The notes under the pieces are model-generated. The model saw nothing but the letters and a program-made list of their open reading frames with translations. It did not search any database and had not been told where the DNA came from. Below, piece after piece: positions 54,205-63,209 of a stretch of DNA of 64,000 nucleotides. The stretch lies in contig NVXG01000028.1 of NCBI GenBank assembly GCA_002733805.1, forward strand, positions 102,868 through 166,867, written 5' to 3'. The stretch's first letter is position 1. The number at the start of each line of letters is the position of its first letter. This DNA is from Robiginitomaculum sp. Its GTDB lineage: Bacteria; Pseudomonadota; Alphaproteobacteria; Caulobacterales; Maricaulaceae. Both the position numbers and the translations under genes were made by a program.

Positions 54205-56085
54205 ATGAACCAACTTTGGGCTATTTTTATCGGAATTACGCTCTCGGTGGCCGGCAACACTGCGGTTTTGGCTCAAAATTCGTTTGAAGAGCTGACGGGT
54301 ATCGCGCAGCCGGTAGAATTGGATTGGCGCAATCCTGACTTTGGTTTCACTTTCAAACTACCGGCAGCACCCGGCCCAGCCTCTTTGGTAATCAAGGCCA
54401 GCCCGATGGTTGAAACGCCCAGTCCGGGTACGCATTTTCTGCTTTCGATCAATCATAAACCTGCTTTGCCATTCTCACCCATTGTTCGGGGGTTTTCCGC
54501 CCGGTTTGACATTCCGGCCGATCAGTTGAGGCCCGGTAGTAATGCAATCCAATTGTCACTGGTCCCAAGTGCGTCACAAACTTGCTTGAGCCAACAGGAT
54601 GGCGGCTGGTTGCTGGATTTGGACCACAGCCGGATTGATCTTGCATTGGGCAGTCCAAAACCGGCACTATCAGAATTCGAAACTTGGCTCGCGGCTGATA
54701 TCGGCGCACCGCACAAAGTTACCATTCGTCAGGGCGATTTGTCCGACCGGGAGTATGCGGAATTTGGAGCGCTGATCGTGCAAGCACTTGCTTTGCGTAT
54801 GCAGGTTATTCCACAAATCGTTCCAGCAGAAGATACGGCTGACCTAATCATTACTGGGCGAATTGCGCCCAATAGTGATGCCGGGTTTACATTGGAAACA
54901 GCTCGCACAAAACCACTTCTTACATTGTCCGGACAACACGCCTTCCAAGTATTAGAAACCGCCAGATGGTTTGCACAAAATCAGGTGCCATCCAGTATGG
55001 TACATGGACCTATCGCCGACTGGCCGCACCGCGCTCTGCCCCAAATCAATCCATTATGGGAACTTTTACAAAACATTTCCGAACCGGCATGGTCGCCAGA
55101 GAACCGCCCGGTGGCTCTGCGCTTGCCCCGTGCAGCCCGAGCACGTTTACTGATTGATGTTCGCCGACCCGGACAAGCCGACCGTCGGTCCAAATTAAAC
55201 ATCTTTGTCGATGGACAACAGATCGCATCTCCCTCTTTGTGGCGCAGGGCCAACAGCCTGTCGGTGCAATTGCCAGCCAGCCAATCCAATGTTCGTAAAA
55301 TTGCTCTGGTCCCGGCCTTGCAACCCAACCATAAAACCGGAAATTGCCCACCAGTAACGAGCTTGCATCAAGCCGGGCGGGATAAGCTTAGCCTGCAACT
55401 GGCTGGAATATCTGATCTGTCCGATCTGGATCATTTGGCGTGGAATGGCGGGGTTTTGACCAAAGACCAAGGTCAGCATACGCAAATCCTGCTTCCAAAA
55501 AATACCGGAATCGCCTTACCCGAAAGCTGGCGATTTTTGGGTAAATTGGCGCAAATCAGCGGATCGGCCATGGTTTCTGCCACCTATAACCCAACCCAAC
55601 TGCGCGATGATCAGCATTTGTTGGCACTTACCGAGCGTCAAGACCTGCCAAAGGCTCTGACCCGGCAATTGCCAAAAAGCTTCTCTGAGGGTGCAGGACG
55701 TGCGCCCGGCGATCCGTACCCGAAATATCCACGGCCCCGGTTGGTGCAAAGCGCATTTGCCGCCGAGCCGAATGCGCCGTCGGTGGGAATTGCCGGTTCA
55801 GTACATTTACCCAATGGCCGGGTCTGGCTTGGGTTAAGTGCCAATGGCGACACCGCTTTTGCCGCAGCGCTGGCTGATTTGGTGGATGGTCAGGCCTTTG
55901 ACCGATTTGGTGGCACCGTAGTGCGCTGGCGTCAGAATAAAGTGGAAATTAATGCCACCCGACCCCAATTGCTATTACCGGGGCAACAAGACCCAATGGC
56001 CTTGTGGAAGATGATCTTGCTCATCCTGATTCCAACTGGATTATGGTCTGTCATTATGTTGTGGAAACAAAAGCAAGCCAATTGA
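54205..56085 (+). CDS. BcsB-like exported protein without a neighbouring bcsA
   Basis: A 626-residue protein with a signal peptide (about residues 1-23, ending AVLAQ), a large beta-rich periplasmic part with repeated carbohydrate-binding/flavodoxin-like modules (HFLLSINHKPALPFSPIVRG; DLIITGRIAPNSDAGF), and a single C-terminal transmembrane helix (MILLILIPTGLWSVIMLW). This is the BcsB architecture: the periplasmic partner of cellulose synthase BcsA that guides the glucan. No bcsA, bcsZ or bcsC is in the window. It is followed by a secreted hypothetical gene after 57 bases. Confidence 0.65.
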   Translation: MNQLWAIFIGITLSVAGNTAVLAQNSFEELTGIAQPVELDWRNPDFGFTFKLPAAPGPASLVIKASPMVETPSPGTHFLLSINHKPALPFSPIVRGFSARFDIPADQLRPGSNAIQLSLVPSASQTCLSQQDGGWLLDLDHSRIDLALGSPKPALSEFETWLAADIGAPHKVTIRQGDLSDREYAEFGALIVQALALRMQVIPQIVPAEDTADLIITGRIAPNSDAGFTLETARTKPLLTLSGQHAFQVLETARWFAQNQVPSSMVHGPIADWPHRALPQINPLWELLQNISEPAWSPENRPVALRLPRAARARLLIDVRRPGQADRRSKLNIFVDGQQIASPSLWRRANSLSVQLPASQSNVRKIALVPALQPNHKTGNCPPVTSLHQAGRDKLSLQLAGISDLSDLDHLAWNGGVLTKDQGQHTQILLPKNTGIALPESWRFLGKLAQISGSAMVSATYNPTQLRDDQHLLALTERQDLPKALTRQLPKSFSEGAGRAPGDPYPKYPRPRLVQSAFAAEPNAPSVGIAGSVHLPNGRVWLGLSANGDTAFAAALADLVDGQAFDRFGGTVVRWRQNKVEINATRPQLLLPGQQDPMALWKMILLILIPTGLWSVIMLWKQKQAN

Positions 56086-56142
56086 TTCATTCAATCCTAA
56101 GATAAATCGGCCAGATTACTCCGGAATTTACCGGAAACCTCC

Positions 56143-57057
56143 ATGATCAGACGCGCCCTTTTTGCCAGTACTTTATTGTTCCTCGCTCATGGTGAGGCAG
56201 CATTGGCGATTGATGCACAGGCGGGTTTTTCCAAACGCTCGGCCGTTTTGGAGTTTGCTCAAAATTGTGAACTACTTGGCAGCTCGCAATTACTGGCGGT
56301 CCGAGCTGGGAAATTGCAGGCCAAAGGAGCGCTGTTGCGCGCTGGATTTTCAACGGGCGAATTACAAAAGATGGAACGGATCGCCAAGCTCAGTGTGGCA
56401 GCGGTCGATTGTGGAAATGCCGAAGCCTTGGCCGAAATTGATCTGGTTAAGGCCTCACATGATAACTGGTTGACCCTGAGCAGTTTGGCCTATCCGGCGA
56501 CCCATCGCACTTGGACGACCAGCCGTAATCTGGACTTGCTCAAACGCCGATGGCGCGCCATGCAGGTTCTAGATTCCAAGGAAAATAGTTTGGTCCGGTT
56601 TGGCGCATCTAGTTTGCAAGGCCGACCATCGCTTGACCTATTGATCGAAAACCAATCCCCTCCACGCTCGGTATTGCTGCGCATGCGAGACCCGGATCAA
56701 CTGGAAAATCCACCCAGTCCATTTTTACGAAAACTGCTCAAACTACCCATTGATGGCGTAGCTGGGCTGGCCCCGCCAACCACGGCAACCCAATCGTTTT
56801 TCGCTGCAAACCGGGTCGTGGCCGAGACCAGCCTGCTTTCGGCTGAAACCGGCGTGCGCGGCACCCGTTTCGGATTTGCCAATGACGCACTGGAAGCCTT
56901 TTCACAGCTCGACCCCAGAGAGGCCGTCATCCTCGATATGTATTGGTCAGCCGGTCTGGGCAAACCAGACCGGCACAAGCGGCTTTACGTAGAAGTCGGG
57001 GATTTTCTGGCGGCACGAATTTTTGCCGAAGCTAAGGACAAAGTGCTCGAGCAATAG
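56143..57057 (+). CDS. Secreted hypothetical protein downstream of the BcsB-like gene
   Basis: A 304-residue protein with a signal peptide (MIRRALFASTLLFLAHGEAA). I recognise no domain. It has a helical N-terminal half with a Cys pair (FAQNCELLGS and VAAVDCGNAEA), then a beta-rich middle (SLDLLIENQSPPRSVLLRMR), and a C-terminal region REAVILDMYWSAGLGKPDRH. It is probably co-transcribed with the BcsB-like gene, so a role in polysaccharide export or envelope assembly is possible but unproven. Confidence 0.55.
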   Translation: MIRRALFASTLLFLAHGEAALAIDAQAGFSKRSAVLEFAQNCELLGSSQLLAVRAGKLQAKGALLRAGFSTGELQKMERIAKLSVAAVDCGNAEALAEIDLVKASHDNWLTLSSLAYPATHRTWTTSRNLDLLKRRWRAMQVLDSKENSLVRFGASSLQGRPSLDLLIENQSPPRSVLLRMRDPDQLENPPSPFLRKLLKLPIDGVAGLAPPTTATQSFFAANRVVAETSLLSAETGVRGTRFGFANDALEAFSQLDPREAVILDMYWSAGLGKPDRHKRLYVEVGDFLAARIFAEAKDKVLEQ

Positions 57058-57144
57058 CCAAGAAGTTCTACAAGTGCTGGAAGATCATCCCCAGATCGCG
57101 CCCGAGAGCTGGTGAGGGCTTAGAACATCGCTTCACGCACCCCA

Positions 57145-57235
57145 ACCCTCTTCCCCCAAGGGAGAGGGAGTTAAAGCCCGGTTATACCAGCTGTGCCCCG
57201 TCTCCCCACTGGGAGAAGGCCGAGATGACGGGGGG
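57145..57235. repeat. Intergenic GC-rich palindromic repeats
   Basis: Two hairpin blocks between convergent genes: CCCTCTTCCC paired with GGGAGAGGG (about 57146-57168), and a nested structure CCCCGTC...GACGGGG enclosing CTCCC/GGGAG (about 57197-57234). The sequence is related to the repeat at 2707-2745. They may also serve as a bidirectional transcript end. Confidence 0.5.
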
Positions 57236-57256
57236 GTATCTGTCTTTTTCTTATGA

Positions 57257-58960
57257 CTAGCTGGAAAGTCGAGCCGATACCGCAGCAATTTCTTCGGTCG
57301 CAGCCAAGGCCCGACGAATGTGGTTTCGCACATCCAGTTCCTGTACCAGCTTCTTGCCCAACTCAGCCTCATTTACGATAGGCAGGTCCAGTATAATGCG
57401 CGTGCCTTGGCCTAACTCACTACGCAATGCAAAGGTTCCACCGTGCAACTCGCTTAAGGCTTTGACCAGAGACAGACCGAGGCCAGTACCTCTGGCATCA
57501 CTGTTCTTTGCACTTTCAGCTTGTTGGAATGGTTGTCCAACCCGACTGGCATCTTCTTCGGACATGCCCACACCATTGTCGCGAACTTCCAGAATAACCG
57601 TATCACCATCCAGTTCGATACCGGTGGTTACACGTCCATCGCCGGGGGTAAATTTTATGGCATTGGATAGCAGATTGAACAGGATTTGCCGCATGGCTTT
57701 GCGATCGGCCAGAACCGGGACCGCATGGTCCGGTAAATCAACTGACAAACGCACCCCGGCCTCATCAGCACCCAATTGCATCAGTTTCACGCACGAACGA
57801 ACCACTTCGCAAATATCGAACGGCTCTTTGTTCAGTTTATAATGCTCGGATTCAATTTTTGACATATCCAAAACATCACCAACCAGATCAACCAAATGCC
57901 GCCCGCTCTCATGGATCAGGTCGGCATATTCAGCATATTTAGCGGGGATCGGCCCAAACAACCGGGCTTTCATCATATCGGAAAATCCGATGATCGCATT
58001 TAGCGGCGTCCGCAATTCATGACTCATACCCGCCAGAAACAAAGTCTTATCATGGCTAGCCGTAACCGCTGTATCACGCTCCGCTTGCAACTCACGCTCA
58101 CGGGCAAATTGCCCGGCAACATTGCGTAAACTCAAAATAGCCCGATGTTCATCCAGCCGCCCGATGTGCAATTGGTGCAGGTCTTGTTGCCCGCCCACCG
58201 GAATAACAAAGGAAGCGGGATGATTGTTGGTCAAGGCCATATGCAAGGCATGTCGGACTTTTGACAGGGCCTGACCGTTTTCAAACAGACCCGTAATGGA
58301 CCCGGCTTTGGACCAGTTCTTGGCTCGGTCAGAGGCGCTGACCACCCGCCCTCGCTGATCCACACAGAAATCCATATGAGGCGATTTGCGAAACAACGCA
58401 TCACGCAATCGGGCCTGACTATCCATCAAGGGCAGGATCGCAGACAAGCCACTACCGATCACAATCAGGCTTAAAACCAAACCCGCTAACTCCAAAATTG
58501 GAATTTGTGCCAGCCATCCGACATTGCGCGGTAACAGCCCTTGTGGTCCGGCAATCGCGATGGCACCGATGACCAATGCGGTTAACGCGGTGGCTTCAAG
58601 CACCCGGTTCATCCGGCCAAACGAGACGGCTGCAACAATTGGCAATACCGCCATCGCAATCAAAGGCGTGAATAGATTTCCAGTCGACGCGATCGCAATT
58701 GCAGCAAAAGCGGTCCAGCCAATCAACACCAGAGCTTGCGCCCATTCTTCTTTCAAAAACCGGGCAAGGCCTAAATGCACGATACCGGGAATTGTTGCGA
58801 CAACCGCAATGTTGATCAGTAGCGGAATAATGTCGGTGGCAGCTTGTTGCCAGACCAAAATCAGCATGGTCCACAGCCCGGCCAGCCAGACAATTGGCAT
58901 GGCATAAGATCGCGTTTTGAGCTGCCAAGAGGCAGATCTGGAATCATTTGATGAATTCAT
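57257..58960 (-). CDS. DivJ/PleC-type membrane sensor histidine kinase
   Basis: A 567-residue kinase: six transmembrane helices (about residues 23-178) with little periplasmic sequence, a PAS-like region (190-290), the dimerisation/phosphoacceptor site FLAGMSHELRTPLNAIIGF with His314, and an ATPase domain with N box (Asn433), DNGVG (461-465) and GTGLGL (491-496). There is no receiver domain. The multi-helix sensor resembles DivJ, which controls DivK and CtrA in Caulobacter, but PleC or other homologues cannot be excluded. It diverges from the secreted hypothetical gene at 59172. Confidence 0.8.
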   Translation of the reverse strand: MNSSNDSRSASWQLKTRSYAMPIVWLAGLWTMLILVWQQAATDIIPLLINIAVVATIPGIVHLGLARFLKEEWAQALVLIGWTAFAAIAIASTGNLFTPLIAMAVLPIVAAVSFGRMNRVLEATALTALVIGAIAIAGPQGLLPRNVGWLAQIPILELAGLVLSLIVIGSGLSAILPLMDSQARLRDALFRKSPHMDFCVDQRGRVVSASDRAKNWSKAGSITGLFENGQALSKVRHALHMALTNNHPASFVIPVGGQQDLHQLHIGRLDEHRAILSLRNVAGQFARERELQAERDTAVTASHDKTLFLAGMSHELRTPLNAIIGFSDMMKARLFGPIPAKYAEYADLIHESGRHLVDLVGDVLDMSKIESEHYKLNKEPFDICEVVRSCVKLMQLGADEAGVRLSVDLPDHAVPVLADRKAMRQILFNLLSNAIKFTPGDGRVTTGIELDGDTVILEVRDNGVGMSEEDASRVGQPFQQAESAKNSDARGTGLGLSLVKALSELHGGTFALRSELGQGTRIILDLPIVNEAELGKKLVQELDVRNHIRRALAATEEIAAVSARLSS

Positions 58961-59171
58961 GGGCTAATTCTTTGCTTATATCCTTAACAATTACTGAATC
59001 AAACCAATCTGAAATTCAAACAAAAATCGATTTAACTTTTTGTTTTTATTTCATTAATATCACAATCAGTAGGGAATTTTTACTTGCTGCCCACCCTTGC
59101 TCGGTTATGTTGTTGGCCTCGCTAACCCTCGCAACTCTGATAGACTGGCTCACCCTTATTCTGGATGCTCT

Positions 59172-60392
59172 ATGGTTCGCTTTCTAAAGTACTTGCTGAT
59201 GATACCGCTTGCATTGCTCTATGCAGGTCAGGCCATAACTCAAACAACCACGAGCGCCGGTGATACTCTGGTCGAGGATGATCTGATCGTAACCGGTCAA
59301 GAATTCACCGGGTTTGCCGATCTTTCCAGTTCGACAACCATAACACCTGCTACACCGAAGCAAGACTCTGCACCGGCGCAAGCCACTTCTCTTGCTTTGC
59401 CCGCGACCGGATTACGCAGCAACACTGATTTTTTTGCGTCAGCCCCGGCAAGGATTGCACAGCCAATTCAAAACCGAGAGATCAACTCGCGGCATTTTCT
59501 GGTTCAACAGGCCGGGCATTGGGATAATTTCCAGCGAGATGTAACCAATTGGGGTCGGCGCAATTTTCAATCCGCTGATGAACTTGAATACGCCCTGATC
59601 GATTTTGCCCGCTATGATGGCGCAAGGATGGCCAGCGGCTGGATGGCAGCAAATTCTTTGTTTGCCCTGCAAGTACCAGAATTTGCCGCCGGTTTGCAAA
59701 ATTGGAAAAAAATCTATGGTAGCAAGGCCTTGCTAGCGCAGTTACACAGCAACCCGGCTTATGTGTTGTTATTTCCGGGCGCGGAGCAAGCGCGCCAAGC
59801 CTTGCTGGATAAAGCCAGTCAGGATGCCAAAAGACTTGCTCAAATTGGAAAGAAATTCAAGGCGCAAGCCTATTCCTTACAAAAACAATCCTGGGCCAAC
59901 CGCAAACAATTGGGCAAAGCCTCGCGCTTGCTGGCCATCAAAAACGCACCCTACTCACCCAAAGTTTTACGAGTTTCAGCACTGGACGCCTTGATCGCCC
60001 CAGTTCTGGCTCAGATGCAGCCGCGCCAGACTTATCTGGTGCAAACGCCCAACCCACTTGAAATGTCCCTCGGCACCCAACCCGAACCGATTGCTATGAT
60101 CCAACCGACAACCCCGCCCAAAGTCGCACCGGGCCGGGACCAAACCCTAGTCCATACCTTAAGCCTTGCGGCAATTTTGATGTTGGGTGAAAGTGATGAC
60201 CATCAGGATTTTCGAAACTGGTCAAAAGATCAAACCCTCAAAGAGTGCGTAGATTGGTCAAGGTTACACCTGAATCAATGCGTTGCCGCAGGACATTTTG
60301 CATTTGAAAGTTCATTTTGTATCGCTGAACACCAACTTGTCGATGCCGGAGAGTGCGTGGGTAGTCTGGTTGCCCACTCAAATATTCAATAA
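59172..60392 (+). CDS. Secreted hypothetical protein with a Cys-rich tail
   Basis: A 406-residue protein with a signal peptide (MVRFLKYLLMIPLALLYAGQ). The middle has a helical region (LEYALIDFARYDGARMASGW) and a Lys-rich stretch. The C-terminal 50 residues contain four Cys (CVDW, QCVA, FCIAE, ECVG), suggesting disulfides in the periplasm. I do not recognise a family. It precedes DUF5330 and sufE on the same strand but is separated from them by 123 bases. The 211-base gap upstream shows nothing clear. Confidence 0.6.
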   Translation: MVRFLKYLLMIPLALLYAGQAITQTTTSAGDTLVEDDLIVTGQEFTGFADLSSSTTITPATPKQDSAPAQATSLALPATGLRSNTDFFASAPARIAQPIQNREINSRHFLVQQAGHWDNFQRDVTNWGRRNFQSADELEYALIDFARYDGARMASGWMAANSLFALQVPEFAAGLQNWKKIYGSKALLAQLHSNPAYVLLFPGAEQARQALLDKASQDAKRLAQIGKKFKAQAYSLQKQSWANRKQLGKASRLLAIKNAPYSPKVLRVSALDALIAPVLAQMQPRQTYLVQTPNPLEMSLGTQPEPIAMIQPTTPPKVAPGRDQTLVHTLSLAAILMLGESDDHQDFRNWSKDQTLKECVDWSRLHLNQCVAAGHFAFESSFCIAEHQLVDAGECVGSLVAHSNIQ

Positions 60393-60515
60393 AAGCCGTG
60401 TTTGTTTGCTAACCATTGCTTAAACACAACTCCAACCTTGCCTTGCAAATCAGCTTGCTGCGCGCAAAAGTGCAGACGCGAGGGATGAAAAATCATCCAG
60501 ACGGGGAGAGGTTAC

Positions 60516-60797
60516 GTGGGTTTCTTGTTAAAAGCCGGATTTTGGTTTGGCGTTGTTTTATTGTTTTTACCGAAACATCCGGGTGCCCTGCAGACGCAAC
60601 GTGATGCAGCGCAAGTCTCTGCTCAATCGTTGATAGATGTAGCAGAACAGGCAGCACAATTTTGCAAAGACCAACCTTCAATTTGCAATGCAGCGTCTGA
60701 AACTTCCAAACTGGCCACTTCATATCTAAATACTGCTGCTGATGAATTGAACAGCAAAGCCTTAAAACCCAACCCGAATTCCCGCCATCACCAATAA
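60516..60797 (+). CDS. DUF5330 family small membrane protein
   Basis: A 93-residue protein with one N-terminal hydrophobic helix (FLLKAGFWFGVVLLFLP), then a helical region with two Cys (AAQFCKDQPSICNAASE). It matches DUF5330, a short alphaproteobacterial family often found near sufE. The GTG start at 60516 has GGGGAG upstream. The function is unknown; sufE follows after 53 bases. Confidence 0.72.
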   Translation: MGFLLKAGFWFGVVLLFLPKHPGALQTQRDAAQVSAQSLIDVAEQAAQFCKDQPSICNAASETSKLATSYLNTAADELNSKALKPNPNSRHHQ

Positions 60798-60850
60798 GCT
60801 CTTGTTTTGCCGAGCCAGCAAGCCTATGTGCCAAGCTGGAGCGCCAAACC

Positions 60851-61261
60851 ATGAACGACATTGCACAGGAAATTGAAGATGAGTTTGCCTTCCTTGGCGA
60901 TTGGGAAGAGCGCTATCGGCACGTCATTGAGCTGGGCAAAGCCATGCCAACGCTGGCCGAACACCAAAAAATCGAAGCCAACAAGATCAATGGCTGTGTC
61001 TCTCAGGTCTGGCTGACTTTTCAACAAGATGAGGCCGGTCGGTTTTCATTTTCAGGTGATAGCGATGCCCACATTGTACGCGGGCTAGTTGCCTTGTTAT
61101 TGCGGCTGGTCGACGGCAAAACGCCTTCGGAGATACTCGCAACACAAGCCACAGAACTATTTGCCAATATCGGATTATCCGACAATTTGTCAGCCCAAAG
61201 AGCCAATGGCCTACAAGCCATGATCGGCCGCATCCGCCAACTGGCCCAAGCCGCACTTTAA
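60851..61261 (+). CDS. sufE: SufE, sulfur acceptor for Fe-S cluster assembly
   Basis: A 136-residue SufE protein with the active-site Cys in NKINGCVSQVWL and the family opening IEDEFAFLGDWEERYRHVIE. SufE takes persulfide from the cysteine desulfurase SufS and passes it to the SufBCD scaffold. No other suf genes are present here. It converges on the DUF6456 gene with a 5-base gap. Confidence 0.93.
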   Translation: MNDIAQEIEDEFAFLGDWEERYRHVIELGKAMPTLAEHQKIEANKINGCVSQVWLTFQQDEAGRFSFSGDSDAHIVRGLVALLLRLVDGKTPSEILATQATELFANIGLSDNLSAQRANGLQAMIGRIRQLAQAAL

Positions 61262-61266
61262 TCAGC

Positions 61267-62037
61267 TTACAGCCCGTAATGGTGGACCAAGTGGGTCAGG
61301 GCGATTTTCAGCACCACCTTGCCAGAGCGTTTAGGCCAATGATGGCCCCGCTCCAGCGCGCTGATCCCCTGCTCGCGAACCAGCATGCTAAACACCACTC
61401 GATCCAATACCGGACCCAATGCTGCCAATGCCTGCATCACCCGGCGTCGCGCATCCAGCGAACCGCTCAACATCCCACCATCGGCTGATGCACTGCGCCT
61501 AGCTGAGCCGCCCTGTCGGACTGCACTCCAGTTGGACGCGGCCATACGGCCCATGGCGGACGCCGCATAATCTCGCCTGAACTTTTCCCCAGCCGCAAAT
61601 TCAGCGCCGGACAAAAACCGATCCCCTGCGGCATCGCGCTGTCGGTATAGCCACAATAGCGGAGACTCTGCGACATTGGCCTGCACAACAATCAGGTCAC
61701 CGTCTACATCAAATATTTCACGTTCTTCCAGCACCCAATGCTGTGCGGCAAATGGCGTTTGTGCTTCAACGGCACTACCACGCGCACCATCCATTCGGCG
61801 CAACCAATGCGGCAATGCATCGCTGGCCACCAAACTGCCTTTCTGATCTGAGAGCAATAAACCGCGCGTCAGAGCCAACCCAGCTAATTTGGCCGGCAGA
61901 CGGATGGCCGGTTGGCCATCGATCTGCCCGATATATCCATCACGGCCATCAGGCAGCAAAACCTGCGGGTGGTCGACCAACTTCAATAACAGACGGTGCA
62001 GTCGCTTCTCGTCCGGCCTCATCCGACCGTCTGCCAT
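61267..62037 (-). CDS. DUF6456 domain protein, partner of DnaA-domain-IV gene
   Basis: A 256-residue protein with an N-terminal beta-rich region and a conserved C-terminal block (RRVMQALAALGPVLDRVVF, then LERGHHWPKRSGKVVLKIAL). That block matches DUF6456, a winged-helix-like domain. It overlaps the upstream DnaA-domain gene by 19 bases; in alphaproteobacteria these two parts recur together. A DNA-binding or regulatory role is inferred. Confidence 0.72.
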   Translation of the reverse strand: MADGRMRPDEKRLHRLLLKLVDHPQVLLPDGRDGYIGQIDGQPAIRLPAKLAGLALTRGLLLSDQKGSLVASDALPHWLRRMDGARGSAVEAQTPFAAQHWVLEEREIFDVDGDLIVVQANVAESPLLWLYRQRDAAGDRFLSGAEFAAGEKFRRDYAASAMGRMAASNWSAVRQGGSARRSASADGGMLSGSLDARRRVMQALAALGPVLDRVVFSMLVREQGISALERGHHWPKRSGKVVLKIALTHLVHHYGL

Positions 62038-62369
62038 TGCGGTTCTGGCAGTTCGCGCAGGACACGCTCCAGACCTTCGAGCTGCAGGTCAAACCCCGGA
62101 TCGTCCCGACGATCTTCGATCAAATGGCACGCATGGGAAACCGTGGTTCGATCCCGCCCAAAGGCCGAGGCAACCCGGCTCAACGATAGCTCAAATGCTA
62201 CGTGGGCTAGATACATGGCAATTTGCCGGGCAAAGGCGACCTTTGCATTGCGACGGGTGGCCGCCGCTAGGTCATTTTCTTTGACATTAAAGGTGAAGCA
62301 GACCAGCGCTCTGGTCAGTCTGGCCCGTGCTTCATCCGTATTGCGCCGATAGATATATTCATTGTTCAT
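62019..62369 (-). CDS. Stand-alone DnaA domain-IV (C-terminal) DNA-binding protein
   Basis: A 116-residue protein with the DnaA C-terminal helix-turn-helix: MYLAHVAFELSLSRVASAFG followed by RDRTTVSHACHLIEDRRDDP, close to the DnaA signature GRDHTTVxHA that reads DnaA boxes. The AAA+ ATPase domain is absent, so it cannot act as an initiator alone. It might compete for or mark DnaA boxes, or act as a regulator with DUF6456. It overlaps the DUF6456 gene, implying coupled expression. Confidence 0.85.
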   Translation of the reverse strand: MNNEYIYRRNTDEARARLTRALVCFTFNVKENDLAAATRRNAKVAFARQIAMYLAHVAFELSLSRVASAFGRDRTTVSHACHLIEDRRDDPGFDLQLEGLERVLRELPEPQWQTVG

Positions 62370-62491
62370 CAGACATTCCTCATCATAAAGGGAAGGACAG
62401 CATAAGCCACCGTCCTATTATGAGGATTATTTTCCTATTTGGTCAATATGGAATCTTGATGAAGGTAATTATTTAATTATTTTTCAAACAG

Positions 62492-63001
62492 TTAGCAGTT
62501 GGCAATCATTGCCCGATTATTGGCCGAAAGCGCGGATAGCGGCGTAAATACATCATAGGCTAAGATCATGTTTACCCGCCCCGTCGGATCAACCAGCGGC
62601 AGGCGCATCCAGAATTGGGCGTACTGACTGTGGGTCGCATCTCCCGGACCGGTTGCTCCACAGGCCGGTCTTTCGCGGGCCACCAGCACGTCTAAAATGC
62701 GATGCCAGTACTCGTAGGTCTGTGTCGAATACAAATCAGCAAGCATCTTTCCGGTGGTTTCACGATTGTGATAGGTACGCAAACCGGTCCCGGCCAAGCG
62801 GACACGGTATTGGTGGCGCACGTCCTCTCCACAAACCTCGATCAATGAAATCAGGGGCAGCAGCTTTGGAAAATCCACAGGTTGCAAATCAGACCGGCTA
62901 GGCAAACAGTTTTCGTTGCATTTGCTTTGCCAGTAATCGAACAGTGTACGCTGCTCATCAAAAACCAATTGGCTACGAAAGATAGATTCCAGACTTCCCA
63001 T
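62492..63001 (-). CDS. PAS domain protein (PAS_5 type)
   Basis: A 169-residue single-domain protein of the PAS_5 family: FDYWQSKCNENCLPSRSDLQ, LLPLISLIEVCG, VRLAGTGLRTYHNRETTGK. There is no attached output domain. MopJ of Caulobacter, which influences cell-cycle kinases, has this type of domain. The start at 63001 is chosen because the family begins near there; an upstream ATG at 63037 adds a Lys-rich segment. Confidence 0.8.
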   Translation of the reverse strand: MGSLESIFRSQLVFDEQRTLFDYWQSKCNENCLPSRSDLQPVDFPKLLPLISLIEVCGEDVRHQYRVRLAGTGLRTYHNRETTGKMLADLYSTQTYEYWHRILDVLVARERPACGATGPGDATHSQYAQFWMRLPLVDPTGRVNMILAYDVFTPLSALSANNRAMIANC

Positions 63002-63209
63002 AGTGCTCTCTTTCCCCTTGTTTCGTTTGTTCAACAAACTGATTCGTTTGGTTAATATCTGTTAACCAGTGGAATCAGCGCAAGAGTCCCAAGACTCAAA
63101 AACTTTGAAATGGAATCAAAAAGCGGGTTTTGCCAAAGTGTGAGTCAAAAAAGTCACAGAATACCGTATTGAGCCACTCGAAAATCGCACAAAGTGAATG
63201 CTGACTGGT

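Noticed and set aside
63052..63066. CtrA-like pair TTAA...TTAAC upstream of the PAS protein gene
   Set aside because: The spacer is 6 bases, not the required 7, on both strands.
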